64,000 nucleotides of DNA. Origin: JAAYEA01 sp012689325. GTDB lineage: Bacteria > Chloroflexota > Anaerolineae > JAAYEA01. Below the pieces are notes generated by a model, which ran no database searches, was not told where the DNA came from, and saw only the letters and a list, made by a program, of their open reading frames with translations. The stretch covers positions 1-64,000 of the forward strand of contig DAITVZ010000013.1 in assembly GCA_036841525.1 (NCBI GenBank), in the 5' to 3' direction. Below are positions 22,611 through 31,284 of the stretch, one piece after another (position 1 is the stretch's first letter; the number at the start of each line of letters is the position of its first letter). Both the position numbers and the translations under genes were made by a program.

Positions 22611-23750
22611 ATGAAGATCGATTGGGTAACCATCAAGAACCGGATCCCTTGGCCCATCGTCATCAGCTTTTTGGTGGGCGCAGTCTTTGGCCTCGTGGTG
22701 CTGGGCTGGGGGCTCTGGCCGGTCGAGTATGTGGACGCCGATATCTCGGCCCTGCGTGAGCGCCACCAGATCGCCTACGTGCAGATGGTGGCCGACTCGT
22801 TCGCCCTCACCGGCGACCTGAACCAGGCCAAGGCCCGCTTGGCCGAGCTGGAGAACAAGGACCGCTCCGCCGAGGATGTGGCGGCGCTGGTGGCGGAAGT
22901 GGCCGTCTTGCCCGGCAACCCGGACCAGTCCGGCCGGGCCAAGACCCTGGCCGCGGCGCTGGCTCCCCAAGCGGCCCCCACCGTGGCGCAGCCGATCGCG
23001 GGCCAGCCCACCGTGGCTCCCACGGCCCCGGCCAAGCCCGAGGACAAGCCCGCGCGCTCCAACCTGCTGCGCCTCTGCCTGATCCCCATCTTTGTCCTGC
23101 TCATCGTCGCCGGGGCGGCGCTGATCATCTCCTGGCTGCGACGCCGCGGCGGCAGCGCCCCCGTGGCCCGCATCCCCCGCCGCCGCGTGGTCCCCTCCGA
23201 GCTGGACGCCGAAACCGACGAGGATGAGGTGGCCGAGCTCGAGGAGGCGGAGGCCGAGCCCGCCGAGCGCCAATCCTGGCCTGCCGAGACCATCCCCTGG
23301 GACGGCGACGAGGCCAGCCTGGCCCTGGGGCACTTTGTCACCACCTTTGAGCTGGGCGACGACGGCTACGACGAGTCCTTTGGCATCGAGACCGAGACCG
23401 GCGAGTTCCTGGGCGAGTGCGGCGTCGCCATCTCGGAGGTCATCGGCGCCGGCACCGAAAAGCCCTGCGCCTTTGACGTCTGGCTCTTTGACAAGTCGGA
23501 CATCCGCACCGTGACCACCGTGGTCGCCAGCCCCTACGCCTACGAGGACGACACGCTGCGCACCAAGCTGGGCGCCAAGGGCAACCTGGTCCTGGCGGAA
23601 AAGGGCCAGCCCATCGTCATCGAGACCGCCGCGCTGCGCGTCCGCGCCGAGATCGTGGACCTGGCCTATGGCGGCGGCGACCTCCCCGCGGAGAGCTATT
23701 TCACCAAGTTCACCCTGGAGCTCTCGCCCAGCCGCAAGCGTCCCGAATAG
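22611..23750 (+). CDS. Two-transmembrane protein of unknown function
   Basis: A 379-residue protein. TM1 is at about 13-36 and TM2 at about 152-176. Between them lies a helical, Ala-rich extracytoplasmic segment (about 44-120) ending in a Pro/Ala/Thr linker. After TM2 comes a basic patch RRRR, an acidic stretch (about 200-222) and a globular cytoplasmic domain (about 230-375), GHFVTTFELGDDGYDESFGIE onward, that may be beta-rich. I do not recognise the domain. ATG 22611 is preceded by GAAGGAG 14 bases away, with weaker GGGG nearer. Own promoter and a strong terminator make it monocistronic. Confidence 0.7.
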   Translation: MKIDWVTIKNRIPWPIVISFLVGAVFGLVVLGWGLWPVEYVDADISALRERHQIAYVQMVADSFALTGDLNQAKARLAELENKDRSAEDVAALVAEVAVLPGNPDQSGRAKTLAAALAPQAAPTVAQPIAGQPTVAPTAPAKPEDKPARSNLLRLCLIPIFVLLIVAGAALIISWLRRRGGSAPVARIPRRRVVPSELDAETDEDEVAELEEAEAEPAERQSWPAETIPWDGDEASLALGHFVTTFELGDDGYDESFGIETETGEFLGECGVAISEVIGAGTEKPCAFDVWLFDKSDIRTVTTVVASPYAYEDDTLRTKLGAKGNLVLAEKGQPIVIETAALRVRAEIVDLAYGGGDLPAESYFTKFTLELSPSRKRPE

Positions 23751-23777
23751 GCCGCCCGGCCCTCCGTGTGCAACCCG

Positions 23778-23821
23778 GACCTCCGAGGCCGCGCCCAACG
23801 CCGCCTCGGAGGTCTTGTTTT
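23778..23821 (+). terminator. Rho-independent terminator
   Basis: A 12-bp perfect stem GACCTCCGAGGC / GCCTCGGAGGTC (23778-23789, 23803-23814) followed by TTGTTTT, just after the two-TM gene. Confidence 0.88.
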
Positions 23822-23843
23822 GCCCGCCGCTGGCCCTTTCCAT

Positions 23844-23872
23844 TTGCCACAAATGCCAACTTGCGGTATTCT
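23844..23872 (+). promoter_or_regulatory. Predicted promoter of the pst operon
   Basis: TTGCCA (23844-23849), 17-base spacer, TATTCT (23867-23872), 76 bases before pstS. I could not identify a Pho box with confidence. Confidence 0.5.
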
Positions 23873-23948
23873 TATCCCCGATTGGGCGAGCGGCCCGCCG
23901 TCGGCGCTCCGCCCAACTCCCGCTCTCATCCGTCCCTGAGGTCAGTCC

Positions 23949-24872
23949 ATGTCCCTGGCGCCCGCCAAGCGCGCAACGTCGCCATTCCCATGGCGCAACC
24001 TGGTCCTTGCCTTGACCCTGGTCGGCCTCGCCGCCTGGGCCCTGGTTGGCCTATTCTCCGATGACGGCGAAACGACCGCTGGCGCGGCCCCCGCGGCGCA
24101 GACGATCCAGAACAAGGGCTCAGATACGCTGGTCAACCTCGCCCTGGCCTGGGCCGAGACCTATATGGCGCTGCACCCCGAGGTGCGCGTCTCGGTCACC
24201 GGCGGCGGGTCGGGCACCGGCATCGCCTCCCTCATCAACGGCACCGTGGACATCGCCAACGCCTCCCGCGCCATCAAGGCCGAGGAGCGCGCCGCCGCCC
24301 AGGCCAACGGCATCACCCCGGTGGAGGTCACCGTCGCGCTGGACGCCATCGCCGTGGTGGTGCACCCCTCCAACCCCGTCGAGGGCCTGACCTTGCCGCA
24401 GCTCTCGGCCATCTATACCGGGCAGATCACCAACTGGCGGCAGGTCGGTGGTGAGGACCGGCCCATCGTCCTCCTCTCCCGCGAGTCCAATTCCGGCACC
24501 TATGTCTATTTCCTGGAGAACGTCATCCGCCTGGGCCAGAAAAGCGACCTGCTTTTTCATCCCGACACGCTGCTCATGCCCTCCTCTGAGGGGATCAGCG
24601 CCGAGGTCCGCCAGAACCCCAACGCCATCGGCTATGACGGCCTGGGCTATGTGACGCCGGATCAAAAGATGCTAGGCGTGGCCGTGGATAGCGCCAGCCC
24701 CTACGTCCTCCCCTCGGTGGAGACGGTCAACGACGGCAGCTATCCGGTCTCGCGCCCGCTGTTCATGTACACGACCGACCGCCCCTCGGCAGCGATCCAG
24801 GCCTTCCTGGATTGGGTGCTTGCCGATGGGCAGGCCCAGGTCATCGAGTTGGGCTTTGTGCCCCTGAACTGA
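23949..24872 (+). CDS. pstS: Phosphate ABC transporter, substrate-binding protein
   Basis: A 307-residue periplasmic-type binding protein. An N-terminal hydrophobic segment (about 17-36) has no lipobox cysteine and should act as a membrane anchor or signal peptide. The phosphate-binding segments are recognisable: NKGSDTL, GGGSGTGIASL, NASRAIK and SRESNSGTYVYF. The last serine-rich loop and the DAIAVVVHPSNP block are standard PstS. Followed by pstC after 108 bases containing a common intergenic repeat. Confidence 0.93.
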   Translation: MSLAPAKRATSPFPWRNLVLALTLVGLAAWALVGLFSDDGETTAGAAPAAQTIQNKGSDTLVNLALAWAETYMALHPEVRVSVTGGGSGTGIASLINGTVDIANASRAIKAEERAAAQANGITPVEVTVALDAIAVVVHPSNPVEGLTLPQLSAIYTGQITNWRQVGGEDRPIVLLSRESNSGTYVYFLENVIRLGQKSDLLFHPDTLLMPSSEGISAEVRQNPNAIGYDGLGYVTPDQKMLGVAVDSASPYVLPSVETVNDGSYPVSRPLFMYTTDRPSAAIQAFLDWVLADGQAQVIELGFVPLN

Positions 24873-24890
24873 CGGTTGGGGGCCCAGCGC

Positions 24891-24916
24891 ACCCTTCGAC
24901 AAGCTCAGGGTGCAAG
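24891..24916. repeat. Short inverted repeat of the CCTTCGACAAGCTCAGGG type
   Basis: GCACCCTTCGACAAGCTCAG plus the following GGTGC forms a small hairpin between pstS and pstC. I recognise this word as a dispersed intergenic repeat found in many bacteria. Its position may split pstS-rich messages, but that is speculative. Confidence 0.6.
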
Positions 24917-24980
24917 AACAAGCATGCCGAGCCTGTCAAAACATGCCGAGCCCGAAGCAGTAAACCATGAAGGAGACACC

Positions 24981-25889
24981 GTGGAGTTCGCCAAGGCCCC
25001 CGGCCTGACCAAGCGCTGGGGCGAGTTCGCCATCGAGACCATCATCCGCGTGCTGGGGCTCTCCAGCATCGGGTTCGTGGTGATGATCTTTCTCTTCCTC
25101 CTGCGCGAGGGGCTCCCCACCTTCTGGGAGATCCCGCTAAATAACCTGCTGGGCACGCGCTGGTATCCGACCTTTGACTATTTCGGCGCCGTGCCCCTGG
25201 TGTTGGGCTCGGTCCTGGTGACGTTGCTGGCCATCGTCATCGCGCTGCCGCTGGGGCTGGCCACCGCCGTCTTTGTCCGCGAGATCGCCCCGCCCTGGGC
25301 CCGCGAGATACTCAAGCCGGTGATCGAGGTCCTGGCCGGCATCCCCTCGGTGGTGCTGGGCTTTTTCGGGATGACCCTGGTCGCCCCGCTGGTCCGCGAG
25401 GTGCTCGGCGCGCCCACCGGCCTCACCGCCTTTACCGGGGCGCTGCTCCTGGCCTATATGGCCCTCCCCACCATGATCAGCGTCGCCGAGGACGCCCTGG
25501 ACACCGTCCCCAAGTCCTACCGCGACGCCGGCCTCTCCATGGGCGCCACCCAGTGGCAGACCATCTGGCGCGTGGTGGTCCCCGCCGCCCGCTCGGGCGT
25601 GGTCACCGCCGTGATGCTGGGCATGGGCCGCGCCATCGGCGAGACCATGGCCGTCATGATGGTGACGGGCAACGCCGCGCGCTTGCCGCTCAGCCTGGAC
25701 TCGCTCTTCCGCCCGGTGCGCACCATGACCGCCACCATCGCCGCCGAGATGGGCGAGGTGGCCCAGGGCAGCACCCACTATCACGCCCTCTTTGGCCTGG
25801 GCATCATCCTCTTTGCCCTGACCTTTGTCATCAACTTGGCCGCCGCCGCCACGATTTTCAAGAAGCGGCGCCGGGGAGGGCTGCGCTGA
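24981..25889 (+). CDS. pstC: Phosphate ABC transporter permease
   Basis: A 302-residue membrane protein with about six transmembrane helices. The typical PstC segments GIPSVVLGFFGM and DALDTVPKSYRDAGLSMGATQWQT (EAA-type loop that contacts the ATPase) are present. GTG 24981 is favoured because AAGGAG lies ten bases upstream and because the longer reading would translate the intergenic repeat. The stop overlaps the pstA start (ATGA). Confidence 0.92.
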   Translation: MEFAKAPGLTKRWGEFAIETIIRVLGLSSIGFVVMIFLFLLREGLPTFWEIPLNNLLGTRWYPTFDYFGAVPLVLGSVLVTLLAIVIALPLGLATAVFVREIAPPWAREILKPVIEVLAGIPSVVLGFFGMTLVAPLVREVLGAPTGLTAFTGALLLAYMALPTMISVAEDALDTVPKSYRDAGLSMGATQWQTIWRVVVPAARSGVVTAVMLGMGRAIGETMAVMMVTGNAARLPLSLDSLFRPVRTMTATIAAEMGEVAQGSTHYHALFGLGIILFALTFVINLAAAATIFKKRRRGGLR

Positions 25890-26749
25890 TGCGACGCCCC
25901 CTGGTGAACCGCCACACGCAGCAACGGATCGGCTTTGCCCTGCTGGCCCTCGCCGCGCTGATCGTGGTGATCCCCATCATCTTGGTGGTGCTCGTCATCA
26001 TCGCGCGGGGCATCGGCGCCATCAACTGGGAGTTCCTGACCCAGGCCCCGCGAGAGGGGATGAAAGCCGGCGGCATCTTTCCCGCCATCGTCGGCACCCT
26101 CTTGCTCATGGCCGGGACCGCCCTGGCGGCCATCCCCGTGGGCATCGGCGGCGCCATCTATCTCTCCGAGTACGCCCGCGATAGCTGGCTCACCCGCGCC
26201 ATCCGCCTGGCCATCATCAACCTGGCGGGGATCCCCTCGGTGGTCTATGGCCTCTTTGGGCTGGGCATGTTCGTGCTGTTCCTGCGGCTGGGCACCTCCA
26301 TCATCGCGGGCTCGCTGACCCTGGCCATCATGACCATCCCCATCATCATCAGCTCCACCGAGGAGGCGCTGCGCGCCGTCCCCACCGAGTTCCGCACCGT
26401 CAACGCCAGCCTGGGCGGCACCCGCTGGCAGGGCATCCGCAATATCGTGCTGCCCCAGTCGTTGCCGGGGATCATCACCGGCGTCATCCTGGGGCTCTTG
26501 CGCGCCGCCGGCGAGACGGCGCCGATCCTTTTCACCGTGGCGGCCTTTTTCTTGCCGCGCCTGCCCAGCTCGCTCTTTGACCAGACCATGGCGCTGCCCT
26601 ATCACCTCTATGTGATCAGCACCCAGGTGCCGGGGATGCCCGAAAAGGTCCAATACGGCACGGCGCTGGTGCTATTGGCGCTGGTCCTCTCGCTCAACAT
26701 CGTCGCCACCATCGTGCGCAGCTATTTCCGCCGCCGGCGGCAGTGGTGA
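25889..26749 (+). CDS. pstA: Phosphate ABC transporter permease
   Basis: A 286-residue six-helix permease partner of PstC. Blocks AGIPSVVYGLFGLG and EEALRAVPTEFRTVNASLGG (cytoplasmic coupling loop) identify PstA. The ATG at 25889 overlaps the pstC stop, and pstB follows after 4 bases, so the whole block is translated as one unit. Confidence 0.92.
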   Translation: MRRPLVNRHTQQRIGFALLALAALIVVIPIILVVLVIIARGIGAINWEFLTQAPREGMKAGGIFPAIVGTLLLMAGTALAAIPVGIGGAIYLSEYARDSWLTRAIRLAIINLAGIPSVVYGLFGLGMFVLFLRLGTSIIAGSLTLAIMTIPIIISSTEEALRAVPTEFRTVNASLGGTRWQGIRNIVLPQSLPGIITGVILGLLRAAGETAPILFTVAAFFLPRLPSSLFDQTMALPYHLYVISTQVPGMPEKVQYGTALVLLALVLSLNIVATIVRSYFRRRRQW

Positions 26750-26753
26750 TGCC

Positions 26754-27524
26754 ATGACCCAGCCCAGCCCTACCGTCAAGGTCCGCTTCGACCAGGTCAC
26801 CTACAGCTATGGCGCCGCTCCGGCGCTGCAGAATATCACGCTGGACGTCTATGCCAACACCATCACCGTCTTTTTCGGCCCGGCGGGGAGCGGCAAGACC
26901 ACCGCGCTGCGGCTGATCAACCGGCTGAACGACCTGGCCGAGGGCGCCCGCCTCTCCGGGCGCCTGTTGCTGGATGGCCAGGACATCTATGCCCGCAACG
27001 CCGACGTGTCGGCGCTGCGGCGGCGGGTGGGCATGGTCTTTGCCCTGCCCCTGCCCCTCCCGGGCACCATCCGCGAGAACGTCACCTACGGCCCCCGGCT
27101 GGCCGGGCTGCGCGACCACGCGCGCCTCGCCGAGCTGACCGAGCGCTCGCTCATCCAGGCCGCGCTCTGGAACGAGGTCAAGGACCGGCTGGACGACCCC
27201 GCCACGGCGCTTTCCGGCGGGCAGCAGCAGCGCCTCTGCATCGCCCGCAGCCTGGCGCTGGAGCCCGAGGTCCTGCTGCTGGACGAGCCCACCTCCGGCC
27301 TGGACCCCATCTCGACCGCGCGGGTGGAAGAGTCGCTCTTTCAGCTCAAGTCGCACTATACCATCATCATCGTCCCGCACAGCATCCAGCAGGCCGCGCG
27401 CGTGGCCGACTGGGCGGCCTTTTTCCTCAAGGGCGAGATGATCGAGTGCCAGGAGGGCACGGCGCTTTTCACCACGCCGCACGACCAACGCACCGAGGAC
27501 TATATCACTGGACGCTTTGGGTAG
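26754..27524 (+). CDS. pstB: Phosphate ABC transporter ATPase, first copy (Q-loop variant)
   Basis: A 256-residue ABC ATPase. Walker A GPAGSGKTT (42-50), signature LSGGQ (153-157), Walker B VLLLDE (173-178) and the H-loop His209 are intact. The Q-loop is not: where PstB proteins read VGMVFQ-PNPFP, this one reads VGMVFALPLPLP, with Ala97 replacing the Gln that contacts Mg2+ and the permease. It lies 6 bases upstream of a second pstB whose signature is altered, so the two probably work as an asymmetric heterodimer rather than two homodimers. The H-loop context is also unusual (VPHS for VTHN). Confidence 0.9.
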   Translation: MTQPSPTVKVRFDQVTYSYGAAPALQNITLDVYANTITVFFGPAGSGKTTALRLINRLNDLAEGARLSGRLLLDGQDIYARNADVSALRRRVGMVFALPLPLPGTIRENVTYGPRLAGLRDHARLAELTERSLIQAALWNEVKDRLDDPATALSGGQQQRLCIARSLALEPEVLLLDEPTSGLDPISTARVEESLFQLKSHYTIIIVPHSIQQAARVADWAAFFLKGEMIECQEGTALFTTPHDQRTEDYITGRFG

Positions 27525-27530
27525 ACCCAG

Positions 27531-28289
27531 ATGAACAAGATCACCGCCGAACACCTGAACTTTTACTATGGGACCCATCTCGCCCTGAGCGACATCTCGG
27601 TCGAGATCCCGGAGCGCCAGATCACCGCGCTCATCGGGCCCTCGGGCTGCGGCAAGTCCACCTTTTTGCGCTGCCTGAACCGCATGAACGACACCATCCG
27701 CGGCACCCGCGTGGAGGGCCACGTCCGGCTGGACGGGCAGGACCTCTATGCCCCCGAGACGGACGTGGTGGAGCTGCGCCGCCGCGTGGGCATGGTCTTT
27801 CAGCGCCCCAACCCCTTCCCCCAGTCCGTCTTTGATAATGTGGCCTTTGGGCCGCGGGTGCTGGGGCTGGACCGGCAGCCCGGCCAGAGCCTGGGGGCGA
27901 TCGTGGAGCAGAGCCTCCGCGGCGCCGTGCTCTGGGATGAGGTGAAGGACAACCTGAAGCAGGACGCCCTCGGCCTCTCCCTGGGCCAGCAACAGCGCCT
28001 CTGCATCGCCCGCACCATCGCCACCAAGCCCGAGGTCATCCTGATGGACGAGCCCTGCTCCGCGCTGGACCCCATCGCCACGCTGGAGGTGGAGGAGCTG
28101 ATGCACGCCCTGCGGGAGAGCTATACCATCGTCATCGTCACCCACAACATGCAGCAGGCGGCGCGCGTCTCCGACTGGACCGGCTTTTTCTGGCTGGGCA
28201 AGCTCGTCGAGTTCGGCGCCACCCAGGACATCTTTACCGCCCCCCGCCACAAGCAGACCGAGGATTACATCACCGGGCGGGCGGGGTAA
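27531..28289 (+). CDS. pstB: Phosphate ABC transporter ATPase, second copy (signature variant)
   Basis: A 252-residue ABC ATPase. Walker A GPSGCGKST (36-44), Q-loop VGMVFQRPNPFP with Gln91, Walker B VILMDE and the VTHNMQQA H-loop are all canonical. The signature reads LSLGQ (149-153) instead of LSGGQ, a Gly to Leu change at the position that faces the ATP gamma-phosphate of the partner subunit. It completes the pstSCABB operon. No phoU follows; the next feature is a scaffold gap. Confidence 0.9.
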   Translation: MNKITAEHLNFYYGTHLALSDISVEIPERQITALIGPSGCGKSTFLRCLNRMNDTIRGTRVEGHVRLDGQDLYAPETDVVELRRRVGMVFQRPNPFPQSVFDNVAFGPRVLGLDRQPGQSLGAIVEQSLRGAVLWDEVKDNLKQDALGLSLGQQQRLCIARTIATKPEVILMDEPCSALDPIATLEVEELMHALRESYTIVIVTHNMQQAARVSDWTGFFWLGKLVEFGATQDIFTAPRHKQTEDYITGRAG

Positions 28290-28298
28290 GGCGAAACG

Positions 28299-28368
28299 CC
28301 CCACCCCCTGCCCCCTCCCCTGACGACATTCCATGTCGCCGCGTTGGGGGAGGGGGTTGGGGGAGAGG
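28299..28368. repeat. GC-rich hairpin of C-tract/G-tract type
   Basis: CCCCTCCCC on the left pairs with GGGGGAGGGG on the right around a short core. A similar structure occurs at 34690-34790. In the collapsed assembly it ends about 25 bases before the PIG-L start codon. Confidence 0.65.
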
Positions 28369-28413
28369 GCACAAGAAACGAGGTCTCCATCTCATGTCCG
28401 ACAACCACACCGT

Positions 28414-28513
28414 NNNNNNNNNNNNNNNNNNNNNNNNNNNNNNNNNNNNNNNNNNNNNNNNNNNNNNNNNNNNNNNNNNNNNNNNNNNNNNNNNNNNNNN
28501 NNNNNNNNNNNNN
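28414..28513. other. Scaffold gap of 100 N with duplicated 55-bp flanks
   Basis: Exactly 100 N. The 55 bases before it (28359-28413) and after it (28514-28568) are identical, covering the leader and the first codons of the PIG-L gene. The two contigs therefore overlap and the true gap is negative; the left copy of the gene start is an assembly duplicate. Confidence 0.92.
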
Positions 28514-28548
28514 GGGGGAGAGGGCACAAGAAACGAGGTCTCCATCTC

Positions 28549-29241
28549 ATGTCCGACAACCACACCGTCCCCGCCTCCGCCCTGGTCATCATCGCCCACC
28601 CGGACGACGCCGAGTTCACCATGGCCGGCACCGTCGCCGCCTGGGTCCGCGCCGGGTGTCAGGTCACCTACGTCCTCTGCACCGACGGCAACGTCGGCTA
28701 CCACGGCGCCGACCTGACCCGCGAGCAACTGGCCGCCCTCCGCCGCACCGAGCAGCGCGCCGCCTGCGCGGCGTTGGGCGTGCACGACGTGGTCTTTCTC
28801 GGCCACGACGACTGCACCCTGCAGCCGAGCATTGAGCTGCGCCGCGAGTTGGTGCAGGTCATCCGCGACCGCAAGCCCGAGGCCGTGCTCACCGGCGACC
28901 CCACCGAGCTCTTCTTTGGCGACAGTTATGTCAATCACCCCGATCACCGCGCCGCCGCCCAGGCCGCCATCGACGCCGTGGCCCCCGCCGCCGGGGTGCC
29001 GCTCCTGTGGCCCGAGACCGGCCCCGCCCACCAGGTGCAGCGGCTCTACATCCACGGCAACCGCCAGCCCAACCTGTGGGTGGATATCGCCGCCACGCTG
29101 GAACAAAAGATCGAGGCCCTGCGCCAGCACGCCAGCCAGCTCGCCCACGACCCCGCCGAGATGATCCGCGCCTGGGCCGCCGAGGAAGCCAAGGAGCACG
29201 GCCTGGACTATTGCGAGTCCTACCGCGTCATCACGCTCTAG
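28549..29241 (+). CDS. PIG-L/LmbE family deacetylase
   Basis: A 230-residue zinc deacetylase. AHPDDAEF (16-23) is the metal motif; YVNHPDHRAA provides the later ligands. TYVLCTDGNVGYHG and GHDDCTL are typical of LmbE proteins. The ATG at 28549 is preceded by AACGAGG; an identical start at 28394 belongs to the duplicated flank left of the gap and should not be counted. It is smaller than the paralogue at 6493. Substrate unknown, likely an N-acetylated sugar. Confidence 0.9.
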   Translation: MSDNHTVPASALVIIAHPDDAEFTMAGTVAAWVRAGCQVTYVLCTDGNVGYHGADLTREQLAALRRTEQRAACAALGVHDVVFLGHDDCTLQPSIELRRELVQVIRDRKPEAVLTGDPTELFFGDSYVNHPDHRAAAQAAIDAVAPAAGVPLLWPETGPAHQVQRLYIHGNRQPNLWVDIAATLEQKIEALRQHASQLAHDPAEMIRAWAAEEAKEHGLDYCESYRVITL

Positions 29242-29260
29242 AGGGGATATCGCTCTGTCC

Positions 29261-29293
29261 TGATCCGTTCGATCCGTGGAATCCGTGTACCAT
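29261..29293 (+). repeat. R2 repeat, copy 3
   Basis: A 33-bp element in the shared orientation, ending GTGTACCAT 17 bases before the next start codon. Confidence 0.85.
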
Positions 29294-29310
29294 TCTCGAG
29301 GGAGGTCGCT

Positions 29311-31284
29311 ATGGCCGTCATCGCGTGCGTGGTCACGTCCCAGGGCCCCTTCGCCGGGGGCCGCTCCTTCGGCGAGGTCGGCCCCTACGAGGAACTGCGC
29401 GGCGAGCTCCACTACGCCGCCGACCCCGCTCACCCCCGCAACGCCGCCATCACCGACCTGGCGCTGGCCCCCCGCGACGGCCAGGGGCGCGTCCACTGGT
29501 CCGCGGATTTCGCCCTGCTCCGCCCGGCGGACCCCCGGCGCGGCAGCGGGCGGCTGCTCTACGAGGTGATCAACCGCGGGCGCCGCGGCGCCGTGCGCAT
29601 GTTCAACCTGGGCCCGCCCATCACCGACCACGCCGCGCCCATGGACCCCGGCGACGGCTTTTTGATGCGGCGCGGCTACACCGTCGCCTGGTGCGGCTGG
29701 CAGCACGACGTCCCCCGCGACCCGGGCCTGCTGCACATGCACCCGCCCGAGGCCCTCGCGCCCGACGGTTCGCCCCTGCGCGGGCCCGTCATGGTCACGC
29801 TGCAAACCAGCGCGCCCAGCCAGGTGCAGCTCCTCTCCGACCGGATGCACCGCCCCTACCCCGCCGCCGAGCTGGACCAGCCCGAGGCGACGCTGTGGGT
29901 GCGCGACTGGGAGCTGGGCCCCGCCCGCCGGATCCCCCGGCAAGAGTGGGCCTTTGCCCGCCTGGAGCGCGGCGAGGTGGTCCGCGACGCCGAGCGCATC
30001 CACTTTCCCGCGGGGTTCATCCCCGGCAAGGTCTATCAGGTGGTCTATACCGCCATCGGCGCGCCGGTGGTGGGCGCGGGGCTCCTTGCCGCGCGCGATA
30101 TGGTCTCGTTTCTCCGTTACGCCCCCGCCTCGGCGGGCAATCCCCTCGCAGGTGGGGTCCGCTACGCCTATGCCTTCGGCTCCTCCCAGAGCGGCCGCTT
30201 CCTCCGGCAGCTCCTCTACCTGGACCTCAACACCGACGAGGCGGAGCGTCCTGTTTTCGACGGCCTCATCCCCCACGTGGCCGGGGGACGCCGGGGCGAG
30301 TTCAACCAGCGCTTCGGCCAGCCCTCCAGCATGGCGCGGCTGAGCGTCGGCACGCTCTTTCCTTTCGCCGATCGCACCCTCGACGACCCGCACACCGGCT
30401 GCCGCGACGGGCTTCTGTCCCGCGTCCAGGCCCGCGGCGGCCCGCCCAAGGTGGTGCTGCTGAACACCTCCAGCGAGTACTGGCGCGGCGACGCCTCGCT
30501 GGCCCACACCGACCCGCTGGCCGGCGGCGATGTGGAGCCCGCGCCCAACGTGCGCATCTATCACCTCGCCGGGACGCAGCACGGCCCCGGCGGCCCGCCG
30601 CTCACCGACCGCAATGAAGCCGATGGCTCCCGCGGCCAGCAGACCTTCAACACGGTGGAATATCGCCCGCTGGTGCGCGCCGCGCTGGAAAACCTCGACC
30701 GCTGGGTCAGCGCCGGCGAGGAGCCCCCGCCCAGCCGCTACCCCCGGCTGGACGACGGCACTGCCGTGCCGCCATCTGCGGTCAAGGCTGCTTTCGCCGC
30801 CTTCCCCGGCGTCGGCTGGCCCGCCCGGCTGCCCGGCCTGGTCCAGCAGGACTTTGGCCCCGAGGTCAGCCATGGCGTCGCCGCGACCCTGCCGCCCGCG
30901 CTGGGCGCGCCCTATCGCTTCCTGGTCCCCGCGGTGGACAGCGACGGCAACGAGGTCAGCGGCGTCCGCCTGCCCGACCTGACCGTGCCCCTGGGGACGC
31001 ATACCGGGTGGAACCTGCGCCACGCCGACATGGGCGCGCCCGAGCTGCTGATGGACCTCATCGGCGCCACCATCCCCTTCGCGCCGACGCGGGAGGCTCG
31101 CCTGGCCGCCGGCGACCCGCGCCCCGCCATCGCCGAGCGCTACGCCTCCAAGGCCGACTATCTGGCGCGGGTGGAGCGCGCGGCCCAGGAATTGGCGGCC
31201 CAGGGCTACCTGCTGGCCGAGGACGTGCCCGTGGTGGTGGCCCACGCCGCCGCCCGCTATGACGCCTTTGGAGGTGAATCATGA
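29311..31284 (+). CDS. Large alpha/beta hydrolase domain protein
   Basis: A 657-residue protein resembling the alpha/beta hydrolase family of about 600-700 residues found as stand-alone proteins (Pfam Abhydrolase_10 type). The probable nucleophile elbow is GSSQSGRFLR (about 291-300). The N-terminal third is a beta-rich domain (TSQGPFAGGRSFGEVGPYEELRG is not split by a signal peptide). A late block AGTQHGPGG could hold the catalytic His. No secretion signal. Substrate unknown. Its last codon overlaps the next gene by ATGA, so a functional pair is likely. Confidence 0.8.
   Translation: MAVIACVVTSQGPFAGGRSFGEVGPYEELRGELHYAADPAHPRNAAITDLALAPRDGQGRVHWSADFALLRPADPRRGSGRLLYEVINRGRRGAVRMFNLGPPITDHAAPMDPGDGFLMRRGYTVAWCGWQHDVPRDPGLLHMHPPEALAPDGSPLRGPVMVTLQTSAPSQVQLLSDRMHRPYPAAELDQPEATLWVRDWELGPARRIPRQEWAFARLERGEVVRDAERIHFPAGFIPGKVYQVVYTAIGAPVVGAGLLAARDMVSFLRYAPASAGNPLAGGVRYAYAFGSSQSGRFLRQLLYLDLNTDEAERPVFDGLIPHVAGGRRGEFNQRFGQPSSMARLSVGTLFPFADRTLDDPHTGCRDGLLSRVQARGGPPKVVLLNTSSEYWRGDASLAHTDPLAGGDVEPAPNVRIYHLAGTQHGPGGPPLTDRNEADGSRGQQTFNTVEYRPLVRAALENLDRWVSAGEEPPPSRYPRLDDGTAVPPSAVKAAFAAFPGVGWPARLPGLVQQDFGPEVSHGVAATLPPALGAPYRFLVPAVDSDGNEVSGVRLPDLTVPLGTHTGWNLRHADMGAPELLMDLIGATIPFAPTREARLAAGDPRPAIAERYASKADYLARVERAAQELAAQGYLLAEDVPVVVAHAAARYDAFGGES

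Noticed and set aside
25553..25888. A longer pstA reading beginning upstream
   Set aside because: It overlaps pstC in another frame; the ATG at 25889 gives the ATGA overlap typical of the operon.
28394..28413. A second PIG-L start before the N block
   Set aside because: It is part of the 55-bp duplicate created by the scaffold join.
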